In this document: piece after piece, positions 19,401 through 27,271 of the stretch
How the letters are laid out: each line of letters opens with the position of its first letter
How positions within the stretch are numbered: the stretch's first letter is position 1
Assembly (NCBI GenBank): GCA_965221795.1
Contig: OZ244914.1
Coordinates: 372,001 to 436,000 of the forward strand
Origin: VYFG01 sp965221795
GTDB taxonomy: Bacteria; Pseudomonadota; Gammaproteobacteria; Arenicellales; Poriferihabitantaceae
Reading direction: 5' to 3'
DNA: 64,000 bases
The notes under the pieces: model-generated
The model's input: only the letters and a program-made list of their open reading frames with translations
The model's database searches: none
What the model was told of the DNA's origin: nothing
Position numbers and translations under genes: made by a program

Positions 19401-20471
19401 ATTGAGGATAAGCTCTGCCTGTCCAGCATGAATGCACCTCAGCGTATATGCTGGCTGTTCACCGGCCTGGTCGTCGACACTGAATCCCTTGAGAAGAGGT
19501 TCGCAGAGTTTATGGAAGGCAACGAGATTCGCGCCCGGCACCTCGCTAAATTTCTTTCATTTGAACGACAGGACTGGGTGGCCATGAAAGATCTGCCGTT
19601 ATCGGCAGTTCGTCTTCTTGTCGAAATTCTGGGCCGCTACTTTGCGCCATATTTCACGAAAGGCTGTGTTCGAAAAACATCGGCAATGTTTACGGCAGGT
19701 ATGATCGGGGGAATGATCCGCCTGCTTGCTGCGGATGCCAGGCTGGAAGCTTCCGAAACTCTTGTTTCGCTATCTGAAAACGAGCATCTGGAAAAATGGC
19801 GAGCCCACATTCTGGATGCCCAGTTCCAGCAGCGTACGGTCCGTAGGGAAGCGTGCTTCCGACATCCGAACATGCATCAAGTCGTTTCCACACTGAAAAA
19901 CAGCCACCCTGCCAACGTCAGTGATCTTGCCGCACTGACTCTCGATATGCTTGGCGATATGGCTCGGCGTATACGAGACGTCAATACGGACGATTACCAT
20001 CAATTCTGGAACGAGGCAAGGGATGGCCTGCCGCCAATCCCGAAACATGAAAATCTTTGCCGGGATGCATTGCTGTCGGATCTGCGGCAGCAGCTTGCCC
20101 CATATCAAATTGATGCACAACCCGAAGGCCATTACCGTGAAGACAGACGAGCTGACATACGAGTCTCTTTTGGAGGATCAGGCGGCCTTGCAATCCCGGT
20201 GGAAATCAAGAAGGATTCTCACTCTGATTTGTGGAAAGCCATTCGCTGTCAACTCATGGATCTTTATGCCAGAGATGATCGTGCAGATGGGTATGGGATC
20301 TATGTAGTGCTCTGGTTCGATTCCGACAACCGGATGCCGCTGTCGCCAAAAGGAAGGCGGCCAGCAACGCCGGAAGATCTAGCCAATAGTCTACTGGAGA
20401 ATTTGACGAATGAGGAAAAACGGAAGATATCGGTCTGTGTGATTGATGTGTCGTTGCCGCGTATCCCATAA
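16404..20471 (+). CDS. Large NACHT/STAND-like NTPase with C-terminal nuclease-like domain
   Basis: A 1355-residue protein. A P-loop lies near the N-terminus (YVLLGDPGSGKTTAF, about residues 36-50), followed by a NACHT-type Walker B with extra acidic residues (KKTLFIDGLDEIR, about 79-91) and an arginine-sensor region (CFRISCREADWLG). After a winged-helix part (HRHVAEYLAARHLSRRI) comes a long helical region of about 900 residues, suggestive of HEAT-like repeats. The end has a PD-(D/E)XK pattern: RADIRVSFGG, then PVEIKKDSHSDLWKAIRCQL. Bacterial STAND NTPases often sense phage proteins and activate an effector. Here the likely effector sits at the C-terminus, not the N-terminus. The defence role is inferred from architecture and neighbours only. 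Confidence 0.65.
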   Translation: MSIVRRTCTCQSNSAGQGGLAESKPLCQYRETPAYVLLGDPGSGKTTAFRQESQEQQDAEFVSARDMITFDVDNHPEWQKKTLFIDGLDEIRAGSPDFRTPFDRIRAALDKLGCPCFRISCREADWLGAFDQEHLQTVSPNRKVQVLHLDPLTEDDIESMLSGRLNETDINSFNQEAKNRGLEQLLTNPLTLDLLAKAVDNGKWPTTRKEAFEQACQILSREHNPNHSAGTGAQSAKPDQLLNTAGYLSAIQLIAGNAGYALSNAAEADEFPFIEEIDDNDISFRKSTVRTRLFKGFGEERVEAVHRHVAEYLAARHLSRRIDQEGLPLGRTLALMTGEDGIVVSGLRGLSAWLAVFCIGHRREIIDCDPLGVVLYGDVRSFSREDKLYLLDALHDEAKRYPWFRTSHWKFSPFGGIATPDMKNEFKQILTSPDRDPAYQGFALCVLDAMLHGDRMSVLDDVLMDIVRSADWRPDVRHRALEVIGRADETGAKSTLQMKSLLDEVNRGTFEDPLDEISGFLLSQLYPRIITPETVFDYLHAPDDPYFIGGYAFFWSRVLHEQSSEEDTKTLLDQIASRTDITNPILEDLPGLKDSISCLLDRGLAVHGTSIGPNRLYEWLGIGLQKYRSDPSSGTVRAWLEARPEIQKNLMMIGEKNCRENQYFDLCMHKIRKRLRGARPPDDYGLWCLDHLSASLNDDTATYWLQEVVKSIMRNEGDAGLSLEAIEQTVENNERHQMLLEEILSCPVDDEEQAFRLSRDRQEHQKREKRKKWLQYVKSEVHSLREGNAHPRLLHDLASAYFGGYLDVGEKSSEQLLNLLGCDDSLVECAVEGLRQSIYRDDIPDVEEIFLLASGNKEHLLGRVWLAGMVENSRLCPDFALRLSDEQLRKALAFYLTGNIGSEAAWFSQLLEHRPEVIADTLIRYVCTMLRRKARNIMTMRHLLYKLVSAPGYRLVARQALPAMLKSFPVRCNAEQLEWLHAMLISAMDCLDRDALRAQIEDKLCLSSMNAPQRICWLFTGLVVDTESLEKRFAEFMEGNEIRARHLAKFLSFERQDWVAMKDLPLSAVRLLVEILGRYFAPYFTKGCVRKTSAMFTAGMIGGMIRLLAADARLEASETLVSLSENEHLEKWRAHILDAQFQQRTVRREACFRHPNMHQVVSTLKNSHPANVSDLAALTLDMLGDMARRIRDVNTDDYHQFWNEARDGLPPIPKHENLCRDALLSDLRQQLAPYQIDAQPEGHYREDRRADIRVSFGGSGGLAIPVEIKKDSHSDLWKAIRCQLMDLYARDDRADGYGIYVVLWFDSDNRMPLSPKGRRPATPEDLANSLLENLTNEEKRKISVCVIDVSLPRIP

Positions 20472-20752
20472 ACCACATGACCCTCGGCATATCGAACGGA
20501 GCAAGGATTACCACGTTGGGGGCTCCTCATGCCTGTTTTACCTCAAACATTGTTGGAATGAATGATGACCAACGAGCCCAAGCAAAAAGCTTCGGGCTTT
20601 GCCCCACGCGGGTAACCCGCCTCTCTCACCGTCCATTCCACTCTTTCCAATCTGCTCAGTCATCGGTCGACACTCTACCCGTCTCATTGCACACCCTTCC
20701 CGGCAGACGAAACGGACCGGCGGATGGGCGGCTCGACCCGAACAAGGGCACT

Positions 20753-21064
20753 CTAGATTCCCTCTCGGGATGTCCTGCCCCGATGTTTCCGGCGTGCCGC
20801 AGCACGGATTTTACGCGCCTCCGTAGGGCTGACAGGAAGTGGGCGGTAAATTTCTATCCGATCACCTGCCCGAACCGGATGCCCCAATGTCAGGGCTTGC
20901 CCAAAGATTCCGACCATCTCATCGCGACATTCCATGTCCGGTACTTTCTCAAAAATACCTGATTGATGAATCGCTTCCTCAATGGTAATGGGCAACTCGA
21001 CCATCAGAGGAATGACCAGTTGCTCCTCTGGCATCGCATAAACCACCTCAATTTCGACCCTCAT
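20753..21064 (-). CDS. rnfH: RnfH family protein
   Basis: A 103-residue member of the RnfH/UPF0125 family, a beta-grasp (ubiquitin-like) protein. Recognisable segments are VEIEVVYAMPEEQLVIPLMV, EAIHQSGI and GDRIEIYRPLPVSPTEARKI. Its biochemical role is not settled in any organism. It lies immediately downstream of ratA, whose stop precedes its start by one base, the classical gammaproteobacterial ratA-rnfH order. Confidence 0.92.
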   Translation of the reverse strand: MRVEIEVVYAMPEEQLVIPLMVELPITIEEAIHQSGIFEKVPDMECRDEMVGIFGQALTLGHPVRAGDRIEIYRPLPVSPTEARKIRAAARRKHRGRTSREGI

Positions 21065-21505
21065 CTAACGGGACCGCTGGGCCAGTTCATCCGCCCGCAG
21101 ACAAAACGAATCCACCATCGAATCGGCGATGAACTTGAACACCGGCCCTACCACGGCCTCTACCACACGATTGGAGAACCCAAATTGTAGCGACAGCGAT
21201 ATCCGGGACGCTTCAGGAGAAATAGGCGTGAAGGACCACATGCCCGAAAGACTACTGAATGGTCCATCCACCAAGTGAATTTCTGTACATTGATCCCCGA
21301 TCACTACATTGCGGGTGGTGAAGGATTTCCGGATACCTTTGAACGAGATATCCAGTGAAGCGGTATAACTGTCATTATCCCGGGCAAGCACACGCGACCC
21401 ACGGCACCACGGAAGGAATTCATGATACCGATCAACATCATTCACGAGTTCGCTCAGATGTCGGGCAGAGTGCATCACCAGCGCTGAACGTTCCACCTGA
21501 TACAT
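21065..21505 (-). CDS. ratA: RatA/ubiquinone-binding SRPBCC protein
   Basis: About 146 residues from the ATG at 21505 (MYQVERSALVMHSARHLSEL); longer readings run into the smpB gene on the other strand and lack homology. It is a START/SRPBCC-fold protein like RatA and yeast Coq10, proposed to bind ubiquinone or to interfere with ribosome subunit joining. Typical segments are DVDRYHEFLPWCRGSRVL, LVDGPFSSLSGMWSF and VVEAVVGPVFKFIADSMVDS. The gene is divergent from smpB and co-directional with rnfH. Confidence 0.92.
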   Translation of the reverse strand: MYQVERSALVMHSARHLSELVNDVDRYHEFLPWCRGSRVLARDNDSYTASLDISFKGIRKSFTTRNVVIGDQCTEIHLVDGPFSSLSGMWSFTPISPEASRISLSLQFGFSNRVVEAVVGPVFKFIADSMVDSFCLRADELAQRSR

Positions 21506-21580
21506 GTGGTTCCATAATTCTGCGGATGACCTTCGATTATACTTCAGATTCCTCTGACCCACCATTTGCCCGCCGTTGCC

Positions 21581-22054
21581 GTGACCAAGTCCAGAAAAAC
21601 ACACGACTCCCATACCATTTCGGTCAACCGCAAGGCGGCGTTTGACTATTTTCTGGAGCAACAGCTTGAAGCGGGGATCATTCTGGAAGGCTGGGAAGTG
21701 AAGGGCCTTCGGGAAGGTCGACTGCAACTGAAGGAAAGTTATGTGATCGTGCAGAATGCAGAGGTGTACCTGGTAGGTGCCCACATCTCGCCTCTGTTTC
21801 AGGCCAGCACACATATCACCCCGAATCCAACCCGGGCCCGAAAACTCCTGCTACACAAAAGGGAAATCAACAAACTGATCGGCGCGACCGAGCGGGAGGG
21901 GTATACCCTGGTACCGCTTTCCGTATACTGGAGAAAAGGAAGGGTCAAGGTACAAATCGCACTCGCCCGGGGCAAGAAGCAATATGACAAGCGGCAGAGC
22001 ACCAAGCAACGGGAGTGGGACCGGGACCGGGCCAGAATTCTGAAACGGGGGTAA
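21581..22054 (+). CDS. smpB: SsrA-binding protein SmpB
   Basis: About 157 residues from a GTG at 21581 (VTKSRKTHDSHTISVNRKAAF); a TTG at 21566 would add five residues. SmpB binds tmRNA and brings it to stalled ribosomes. The fold motifs GIILEGWEVKGLREGRLQLK and GAHISPLFQAS are complete, and the basic C-terminal tail (KKQYDKRQSTKQREWDRDRA) that enters the mRNA channel is intact. It is divergent from ratA. Its partner ssrA lies 1.7 kb downstream, separated by a toxin-antitoxin module and an IS remnant. Confidence 0.96.
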   Translation: MTKSRKTHDSHTISVNRKAAFDYFLEQQLEAGIILEGWEVKGLREGRLQLKESYVIVQNAEVYLVGAHISPLFQASTHITPNPTRARKLLLHKREINKLIGATEREGYTLVPLSVYWRKGRVKVQIALARGKKQYDKRQSTKQREWDRDRARILKRG

Positions 22055-22237
22055 TGCGCGGAACACGTCGGGTAGTCGCTCATTGTGACCCCATTTGCCG
22101 CACTTCTGAAGGTCAGGAAATTGAGACTAATGCCAAACGCGCTCGAGCAAATTTGTTGCGTGCAAGTAAATTCCAGTTCTTGGAAGTTGACCAGGATCTA
22201 TTCACGTAATTTACCTTCAATCTGGACCTGGCGTCGG

Positions 22238-22621
22238 TCATGTTCGCAAAGCCCAGTTGAGACTGCGTAGCCACGTAGAAAGACTGATTTCATCAACCTT
22301 GTCTTGCGCTACTGCTATGATTTTCTGGCCAACAATTTTCGTGTCCCATATTATATCGGTTCCGTGCAGTTGCAAGATTACATCCATACATCGAAAGGCT
22401 GTTCGCTGGTTTCCATCGTTGAACAGATGCCCAGTGGACAAGACCACAGCATAGGTAGCCGCCAAGTCACATTCATCTTTAATCAATCCATAGGCCAGAC
22501 GGGATTCAACACGAGACAAGACACCCAACAATGATTTGTTTCCAGCTAACCCGTGCAGTTCACCAGAGTTCAGTACCTGATCATGAATGCGAATGACATC
22601 GTCTTCGGAAAGCAGATACAT
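22238..22621 (-). CDS. doc: Doc family (Fic fold) toxin
   Basis: A 127-residue death-on-curing protein. The Fic/Doc motif is readable as GHLFNDGNQRTAFRC, close to the consensus HxFxDANKR; Doc proteins phosphorylate and thereby inactivate EF-Tu. The N-terminus YLLSEDDVIRIHDQVL is typical of the family. It is encoded 3 bp downstream of its antitoxin on the minus strand. In the motif a Gly replaces the usual Ala and a Gln the Lys, so activity cannot be assumed. Confidence 0.85.
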   Translation of the reverse strand: MYLLSEDDVIRIHDQVLNSGELHGLAGNKSLLGVLSRVESRLAYGLIKDECDLAATYAVVLSTGHLFNDGNQRTAFRCMDVILQLHGTDIIWDTKIVGQKIIAVAQDKVDEISLSTWLRSLNWALRT

Positions 22622-22624
22622 CGG

Positions 22625-22885
22625 CTACTTGTCTTTGAGATAATCCAAGACAGGTTGAACTTTCTTGGCTGATGCTTGCAATACCGCATCCAGTTGGGCA
22701 CGGTCCACTAGCTGGTGCTCGTTCCCGTCAACCGCATCGGCAGGGACAAGATATCCAATGCACTCGTTATTCTTGAGGATAGCCACTGGCTTGCCAGCAG
22801 CTTTATCAAACACCTTCGCAGGTTCACGAAGTTCAGTAATTCCAACAGTACGATTGGTTAGTAGGCGGTTCATTCGGGCGCTCAT
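22625..22885 (-). CDS. phd: Phd/YefM-type antitoxin
   Basis: An 86-residue Phd/YefM-like antitoxin. The DNA-binding N-terminal part reads TVGITELREPAKVFDKAAGK followed by PVAILKNNECIGYLVP, the common Phd pattern, and the C-terminal tail that would cover Doc is polar and lysine-rich. It precedes doc by 3 bp, so the two form one operon. Start codons at 22885 and 22873 (MSARMNRLL) are both possible. The promoter and an overlapping dyad lie directly upstream at 22909-22937. Confidence 0.8.
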   Translation of the reverse strand: MSARMNRLLTNRTVGITELREPAKVFDKAAGKPVAILKNNECIGYLVPADAVDGNEHQLVDRAQLDAVLQASAKKVQPVLDYLKDK

Positions 22886-22908
22886 ATACTATATGTATAA
22901 TTCATCAC

Positions 22909-22937
22909 AGTATATCTCACATACTGAAATGATTCAA
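22909..22937 (-). promoter_or_regulatory. Promoter and operator of phd-doc
   Basis: On the minus strand TTGAAT (22937-22932), 17 bp, then TATACT (22914-22909) forms a good sigma-70 promoter. An inverted repeat AGTAT/ATACT (22909-22913 and 22921-22925) covers the -10 box, where an autorepressing antitoxin would bind. Confidence 0.5.
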
Positions 22938-23040
22938 GGAAGCCATTGTAATAAGTCGATCCTGAAAAGCCCCAAAACCCGTCATAACTATCTGAATATA
23001 ATAGAAGATATTGGCTGAATGTATAAATCCGAATGGCCGG

Positions 23041-23690
23041 ATATGGTCTCATTCCCGCTCCGTTACTTGCCATTTCAGTCGACAACATGCTCCCCCGACT
23101 GCCTGCCTTTACAGAACCCCACGACCTCTTTCAACACCGCCCGGAAAGCGGCACCGTGAAGCCGTGGGAGTTGCGGCGGGTGACGGTGGAGTCGACGGTA
23201 CTGGATCAGGCAGTGACCTTCCCGACCGACGGCAAGTTGCGAAACCGTTCCCGGGTGCGGTTGGTGAAGCGGTGTCGGCGGCATGGGGTGGGATTGCATC
23301 AGAGTTACGCCCGCAAGCGGCCGCAGGCCCCGCGGCCGACGAACCGGTATGCCCATGCGCGACCATTGCGCTTCAGGAACCGCCCGGTGCGACGCCTGCG
23401 AACATCCCTGGGCCGGGGTCCGGGACATGGAACGAAAAACCGTTGGCCGAGTGGACCTTGGGCGGGTGTTTGCAGACGAACTGGTCATGGCCCGGCAGTT
23501 GCTGGCATAGGAGAAGAATGGCCGAAACCAGCGGTACCGCCGACATGCACTGGAAGTGGAGTGCATTCACAAGGGCAAGGCCCGCCGGCGGTACGAGTTC
23601 AGCGTGAAGGTGAGCATAGCCACCACCAACCGGAACGGATTCGTGCGGGTGGGATGGTCCTGGCAGGGAATCCTGATGACGGGCAGTCGA
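23041..23690 (+). mobile_element. Degenerate IS5-like transposase remnant
   Basis: Scattered frames encode pieces of an IS5-family transposase: VESTVLDQAVTFPTDGKLRN, then RVRLVKRCRRHGVGLHQSYA, a degraded NRYAHARPLRFRNRPVRRLR, and later (in another frame) VECIHKGKARRRYEFSVKVS and TNRNGFVRVGW. The DDE core beyond this point, terminal repeats and target duplications are not recognisable. A paralogous copy with the same middle region lies in inverse orientation at 27390-28160. It ends about 50 bp before the ssrA 5' end. Confidence 0.7.
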
Positions 23691-23718
23691 AAAATCTCTT
23701 TTTTGTTGTTTTTGAGTG

Positions 23719-23724
23719 TATAAT
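23719..23724 (+). promoter_or_regulatory. -10 element of ssrA
   Basis: A perfect TATAAT lies 15 bp before the mature 5' end of tmRNA. No strong -35 box is visible at the standard distance. Confidence 0.55.
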
Positions 23725-23739
23725 ATATGATTCTTAACT

Positions 23740-24097
23740 GGGGGTGACTGGCTTCGACGTCGGTCGCGAAACCATCGGAGCATGCCGAGGTGCAGAGTTC
23801 CTCGCAAAACCTTCTGCAAAAGAATAGTTGCCAACGACGACAACTACGCGCTAGCGGCCTAAACCCTGCTAGCCCTTCCACCCGACTCGCCTGTCGGTTT
23901 GGGCTCGGAAGGTCATCGCAGACAGGATCGCTTGCTGGCTGTGCCTGTTAGTCAGCGGTTAAAAGGAAGCGGGCTCGCTGTTTGGTCAGTTTGTCTGCCT
24001 ACTGGCCCAATGGTTAATTCGAAGTGTAGACTAAGCATGTAGTTGCCGGTGTGCGTAGGGCTTGCGGACGCGGGTTCAATTCCCGCCACCTCCACCA
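23740..24097 (+). ncRNA. ssrA: tmRNA (transfer-messenger RNA)
   Basis: A one-piece tmRNA of about 358 nt. The 5' end GGGGGTGACTGGCTTCGACG pairs with CACCTCC before the 3' ACCA to form the acceptor stem, and the T arm GCGGGTTCAATTCCCGC is intact. The tag-encoding frame at 23830-23862 reads ANDDNYALAA and ends TAA, a normal proteobacterial degradation tag. It rescues stalled ribosomes with SmpB (21581). The CCA is encoded. Although ssrA 3' ends are common integration targets, no duplicated 3' end was spotted in the window. Confidence 0.97.
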
Positions 24098-24299
24098 TTC
24101 TGAATTGCTGTATGTCGGACGGGTCCTGTCAGTAAAACGCTTTCATTGCCCCACAATCTACGGATATCATCTTCTTTCACCCTTTCCATCGTTCATACAT
24201 CATGGAGTTGCGGATGGGTACTTGTGACTTGGTTACCCCTGCATTGACTTCCGAGCTGGAATGAATTCCGCATATTGAATCATTGCGTATTAAATCATT

Positions 24300-25673
24300 A
24301 TGTCTAGATCATACCGACGGCACACCACGGCACTACTGCTATCCACCATCTGCCTTTTCGCCATTCCTGCTCAAGCATGGGCCGATGTAGGTCCAGAGTC
24401 CACCTTTATTTTCAATACGTTCTCTTTCCTGATTTGGGGAGCTTTGGTGATGTGGATGTGTGCCGGCTTTACCATGCTGGAAGCTGGTTCCGTACGCACC
24501 AAGAATGCTTCCGCGATTTGCCTCAAAAATGTCGGGCTCTATTCCATTGCCAGCCTTGCCTATTTTGTGGTTGGATATAACCTGATGTATGTGGATGTTG
24601 GCAAGCTGGTCGGCACTTTGACCTTGTTTTACACATCGTCTGAAGCGGAAATCGCTTTATTGGGGGGAGACTCGGAAGCCTCGGGAGCGGTCATGGAAGC
24701 GGGCTATTCCACCATGTCCGACTGGTTTTTCCAGATGGTTTTTGTCGCTACCACAGCCTCCATCGTGTCTGGCACACTGGCTGAACGCGTCAAACTCTGG
24801 TCCTTTTTTGCTTTTATCGCCCTGCTGACCGCGTTCATTTATCCCATCGTAGGCGCGTGGACCTGGGGGGGTGGATGGCTCAATGAATTAGGTTTTCAGG
24901 ATTTTGCCGGTTCCACCATTGTCCACTCGACTGGTGGCTGGGCTGCGCTGGCCGGTGCACTGGTGGTCGGCGCCAGGAAATACAAGTTCCGAAAGGATGG
25001 GACTGTAAAACCGACCCCACCTTCCAACGTTCCGGCGGTTACCCTGGGGGTATTTATTCTCTGGCTCGGTTGGTTCGGATTCAATGGCGGTTCTCAACTC
25101 GCCTTGGGTAGTGCCGCTGATGCAGTAGCCATGAGCATTGTACTGGTCAACACCAATCTGGCGGCAGCAGCTGGGCTATTGGTGGCGGTCAGCCTTTCGC
25201 GTATGATTTTTGGTCATGTAGACCTACTCAGTGTGCTCAATGGTGCTTTGGGCGGGTTGGTCGCTATCACGGCCGGACCCGACATGGTCAATCACGCTTG
25301 GGCGATCCTGATTGGCGGCATTGGTGGGCTGGTTTGTACGCTCGGCATGCGATTTCTGGATAAACTGAAAATCGACGATGTGGTTGGGGCCGTATCGGCC
25401 CATTTGTTTGCTGGCATCTGGGGAACCCTTGCTGTCTGCATCACCTCAGACACCAGTCTGGGAACACAGCTCATCGGGGTTCTTTCTATCGGTGCCTTTG
25501 TGTTCTTCAGTTCCTACATTCTGTGGATGGCTATCGCCTGGACCATTGGGGCCCGAGTGACCAGTAATGTGGAAGAACTCGGCCAGGATGTTGCCGAGTT
25601 GGGAATCGAGGCTTATCCCGAATTTGTGGTGATGCCGGATGTGGAGTCTTCTGATGAAGATACAGTAAAATAA
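24300..25673 (+). CDS. amtB: Second ammonium transporter, with signal peptide
   Basis: A 457-residue Amt-family channel. Unlike the first copy at 574 it has a cleavable signal peptide (LLLSTICLFAIPAQAWA), as in E. coli AmtB. The pore histidines are in STIVHSTGGWAALAG and VSAHLFAGIWGTL, and FQMVFVATTASIVSGTLAER is conserved. The tail ELGQDVAELGIEAYPEF is the PII-contact region. No PII gene is adjacent and no clear sigma-54 site was seen upstream, so its regulation may differ from that of the first copy. The gene follows ssrA by 200 bp. Confidence 0.93.
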   Translation: MSRSYRRHTTALLLSTICLFAIPAQAWADVGPESTFIFNTFSFLIWGALVMWMCAGFTMLEAGSVRTKNASAICLKNVGLYSIASLAYFVVGYNLMYVDVGKLVGTLTLFYTSSEAEIALLGGDSEASGAVMEAGYSTMSDWFFQMVFVATTASIVSGTLAERVKLWSFFAFIALLTAFIYPIVGAWTWGGGWLNELGFQDFAGSTIVHSTGGWAALAGALVVGARKYKFRKDGTVKPTPPSNVPAVTLGVFILWLGWFGFNGGSQLALGSAADAVAMSIVLVNTNLAAAAGLLVAVSLSRMIFGHVDLLSVLNGALGGLVAITAGPDMVNHAWAILIGGIGGLVCTLGMRFLDKLKIDDVVGAVSAHLFAGIWGTLAVCITSDTSLGTQLIGVLSIGAFVFFSSYILWMAIAWTIGARVTSNVEELGQDVAELGIEAYPEFVVMPDVESSDEDTVK

Positions 25674-25760
25674 ACTTACGATTCCTGATATATAATCCCC
25701 ACAGCTTCTTTCTTACCAATACCCGACACGCTGAGCATTACTTGGAGAACTTGATCGATC

Positions 25761-26093
25761 ATGTTGAAAATTGAACACGAGGAAAAAGCCTTGATTCTGA
25801 ATATTTCCGGACGTATAGACGGTAGTAACGCCGGAGATTTCCAGACGGAGGTTCAGGATTCGATTCCTGAAGACGCTGGGTCTGTCATTCTGGATATGAA
25901 TGATTTGACGTACATCAGCAGTGCGGGCTTGCGGGTCATCCTGCTGTTGGCCAAAACCCAGAGAAGCAAAAACGGGAAGCTGGTGATGTGCTCCATCGCC
26001 GACCCGGTCAAGGATGTTTTTACGATCAGCGGATTCAATGCGATTATCCCAACGTATGATGATCGTCCCAGCGCGATCGAAGCAGTGTCCTGA
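25761..26093 (+). CDS. STAS-domain anti-sigma factor antagonist
   Basis: A 110-residue single-domain STAS protein of the SpoIIAA/RsbV type. The conserved phosphorylation loop is MNDLTYISSAGLRVIL, with the target serine in SSAG. Such proteins bind an anti-sigma kinase when unphosphorylated and are switched by a SpoIIE/RsbU-type phosphatase. The large PP2C protein at 44132, which carries both phosphatase and HATPase domains, is a natural candidate partner, though it is 18 kb away. No anti-sigma factor or sigma factor gene is adjacent. Confidence 0.9.
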   Translation: MLKIEHEEKALILNISGRIDGSNAGDFQTEVQDSIPEDAGSVILDMNDLTYISSAGLRVILLLAKTQRSKNGKLVMCSIADPVKDVFTISGFNAIIPTYDDRPSAIEAVS

Positions 26094-26311
26094 GATAGAA
26101 ACCACTGCCCGGACCCATCCGGACTCCGCAGTGCAGTAGTGCGCAAACCGAATTGGAGCTACCATCTGGGGGAGCCCTCTGTCACCGATCGGAAAAGTTG
26201 TTCAGAATCGATTCGCTCAACATTTCATCGCATTTGTTGAGCACATGGGAAAGTCCCCCGCTCTGTCTGGGCGAACCCTTGCAAAAAACAAAAACGGCAT
26301 GCCGGACGATA

Positions 26312-26902
26312 TCACTCCATGCATGCAGACGTGATCCAGAATCCGGGATCTGTTGCCAACTCGGCACTGATCAACCCGCAATTTGGCAAATCCCGGAAAC
26401 ATTCACAGTTGAACTCCTCCGACAAGATCCTGCCCGACCCACGGCTGCCGATGATGAGTGGCCAGTCTGAGTAGGATGCCGAAAGTTTTTCGAAACAACC
26501 GAGAACTCTTGCCCGGAATTTGTCTGAACTTTCCCCATTCGGAGGGGATGCCCCTTCCTTTATCAATTTATCGGTGATTGTACTGGGCTGACCATTCCAA
26601 TCCCCCAGGAATCGCTCGACCAGACACTCTTTCACATGAATCTCCAATGCCAACGATTCGTTGATAATGCAAGCGGTTTCAAGTGTACGCTGCAATGGAG
26701 AGACAATGATGCAGCCGGGAAGTCTCTTCAAGTCTTGCAGTTTTTCGATCATTGAACGGGCCTGTTCCTGACCTCGTTCAGTCAGTTCCAGATCACTGTC
26801 CCCCCCACAACTTACTCCAGCGACATTGGCAACGGATTGCCCATGTCTCATGTAGAAAAATCCTCGTGAACGCAGGGTCTCTTCGGATGGAGAGCCACTC
26901 AT
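26312..26902 (-). CDS. Histidine phosphatase family protein lacking the second catalytic histidine
   Basis: A 196-residue member of the phosphoglycerate mutase/histidine phosphatase family. The N-terminal catalytic motif FYMRHGQSVANVAG is intact, the arginine segment IIVSPLQRTLETA and the acid region ECLVERFLGDWNGQ are present. The C-terminal motif, normally HG(G/S), reads LIIGSRGSGR: the second histidine is replaced by serine. The enzyme may therefore be weakened or have become a binding protein. It stands alone, convergent with the STAS gene. Confidence 0.8.
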   Translation of the reverse strand: MSGSPSEETLRSRGFFYMRHGQSVANVAGVSCGGDSDLELTERGQEQARSMIEKLQDLKRLPGCIIVSPLQRTLETACIINESLALEIHVKECLVERFLGDWNGQPSTITDKLIKEGASPPNGESSDKFRARVLGCFEKLSASYSDWPLIIGSRGSGRILSEEFNCECFRDLPNCGLISAELATDPGFWITSACME

Positions 26903-27271
26903 TTTGACAGTTGTGGGGAATTCAAGAGATCTCTTTCCATATCGACGGGGTATTCACAATACCAATCAATTATCACTAAGATAGAGCACGCTCGACAAGG
27001 TCCTTTATCATTTTCGCCAAGCTATTTGATCCTTCATTACAGAGGGCCAATAAACATCGTCTTCACTCCCACCTACTCCGTCGCTGCCGGCATCCAGTCC
27101 GCTTCATGCTTATGGGTTCATTTACTCATACAACCTGGTTTTCGGCGAACGCCCCAAATACGGAGCACTGTCAAAGTATAAAATATGGGGTCAGTTGCAT
27201 ATCGAAGCAAGTCACTGTCTTCTTACTTCCGGCTTTCCCATAGCATTCTTCCTGAATCGCAATTCTCCAAA
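26903..27271. other. Intergenic DNA, no gene recognised
   Basis: AT-richer than its surroundings. No gene, RNA or terminator could be supported. It ends at the pair of 35-bp repeats. Confidence 0.35.

Noticed and set aside
20477..20752. Open frame of 161 codons at 20477-20962 after the NTPase
   Set aside because: It overlaps rnfH on the opposite strand, has low-complexity, non-family sequence, and no ribosome site.
23740..24097. Integrative element attachment site at the ssrA 3' end
   Set aside because: ssrA is a common integration target, but no second copy of the 3' end, integrase gene or excisionase is present in the window.
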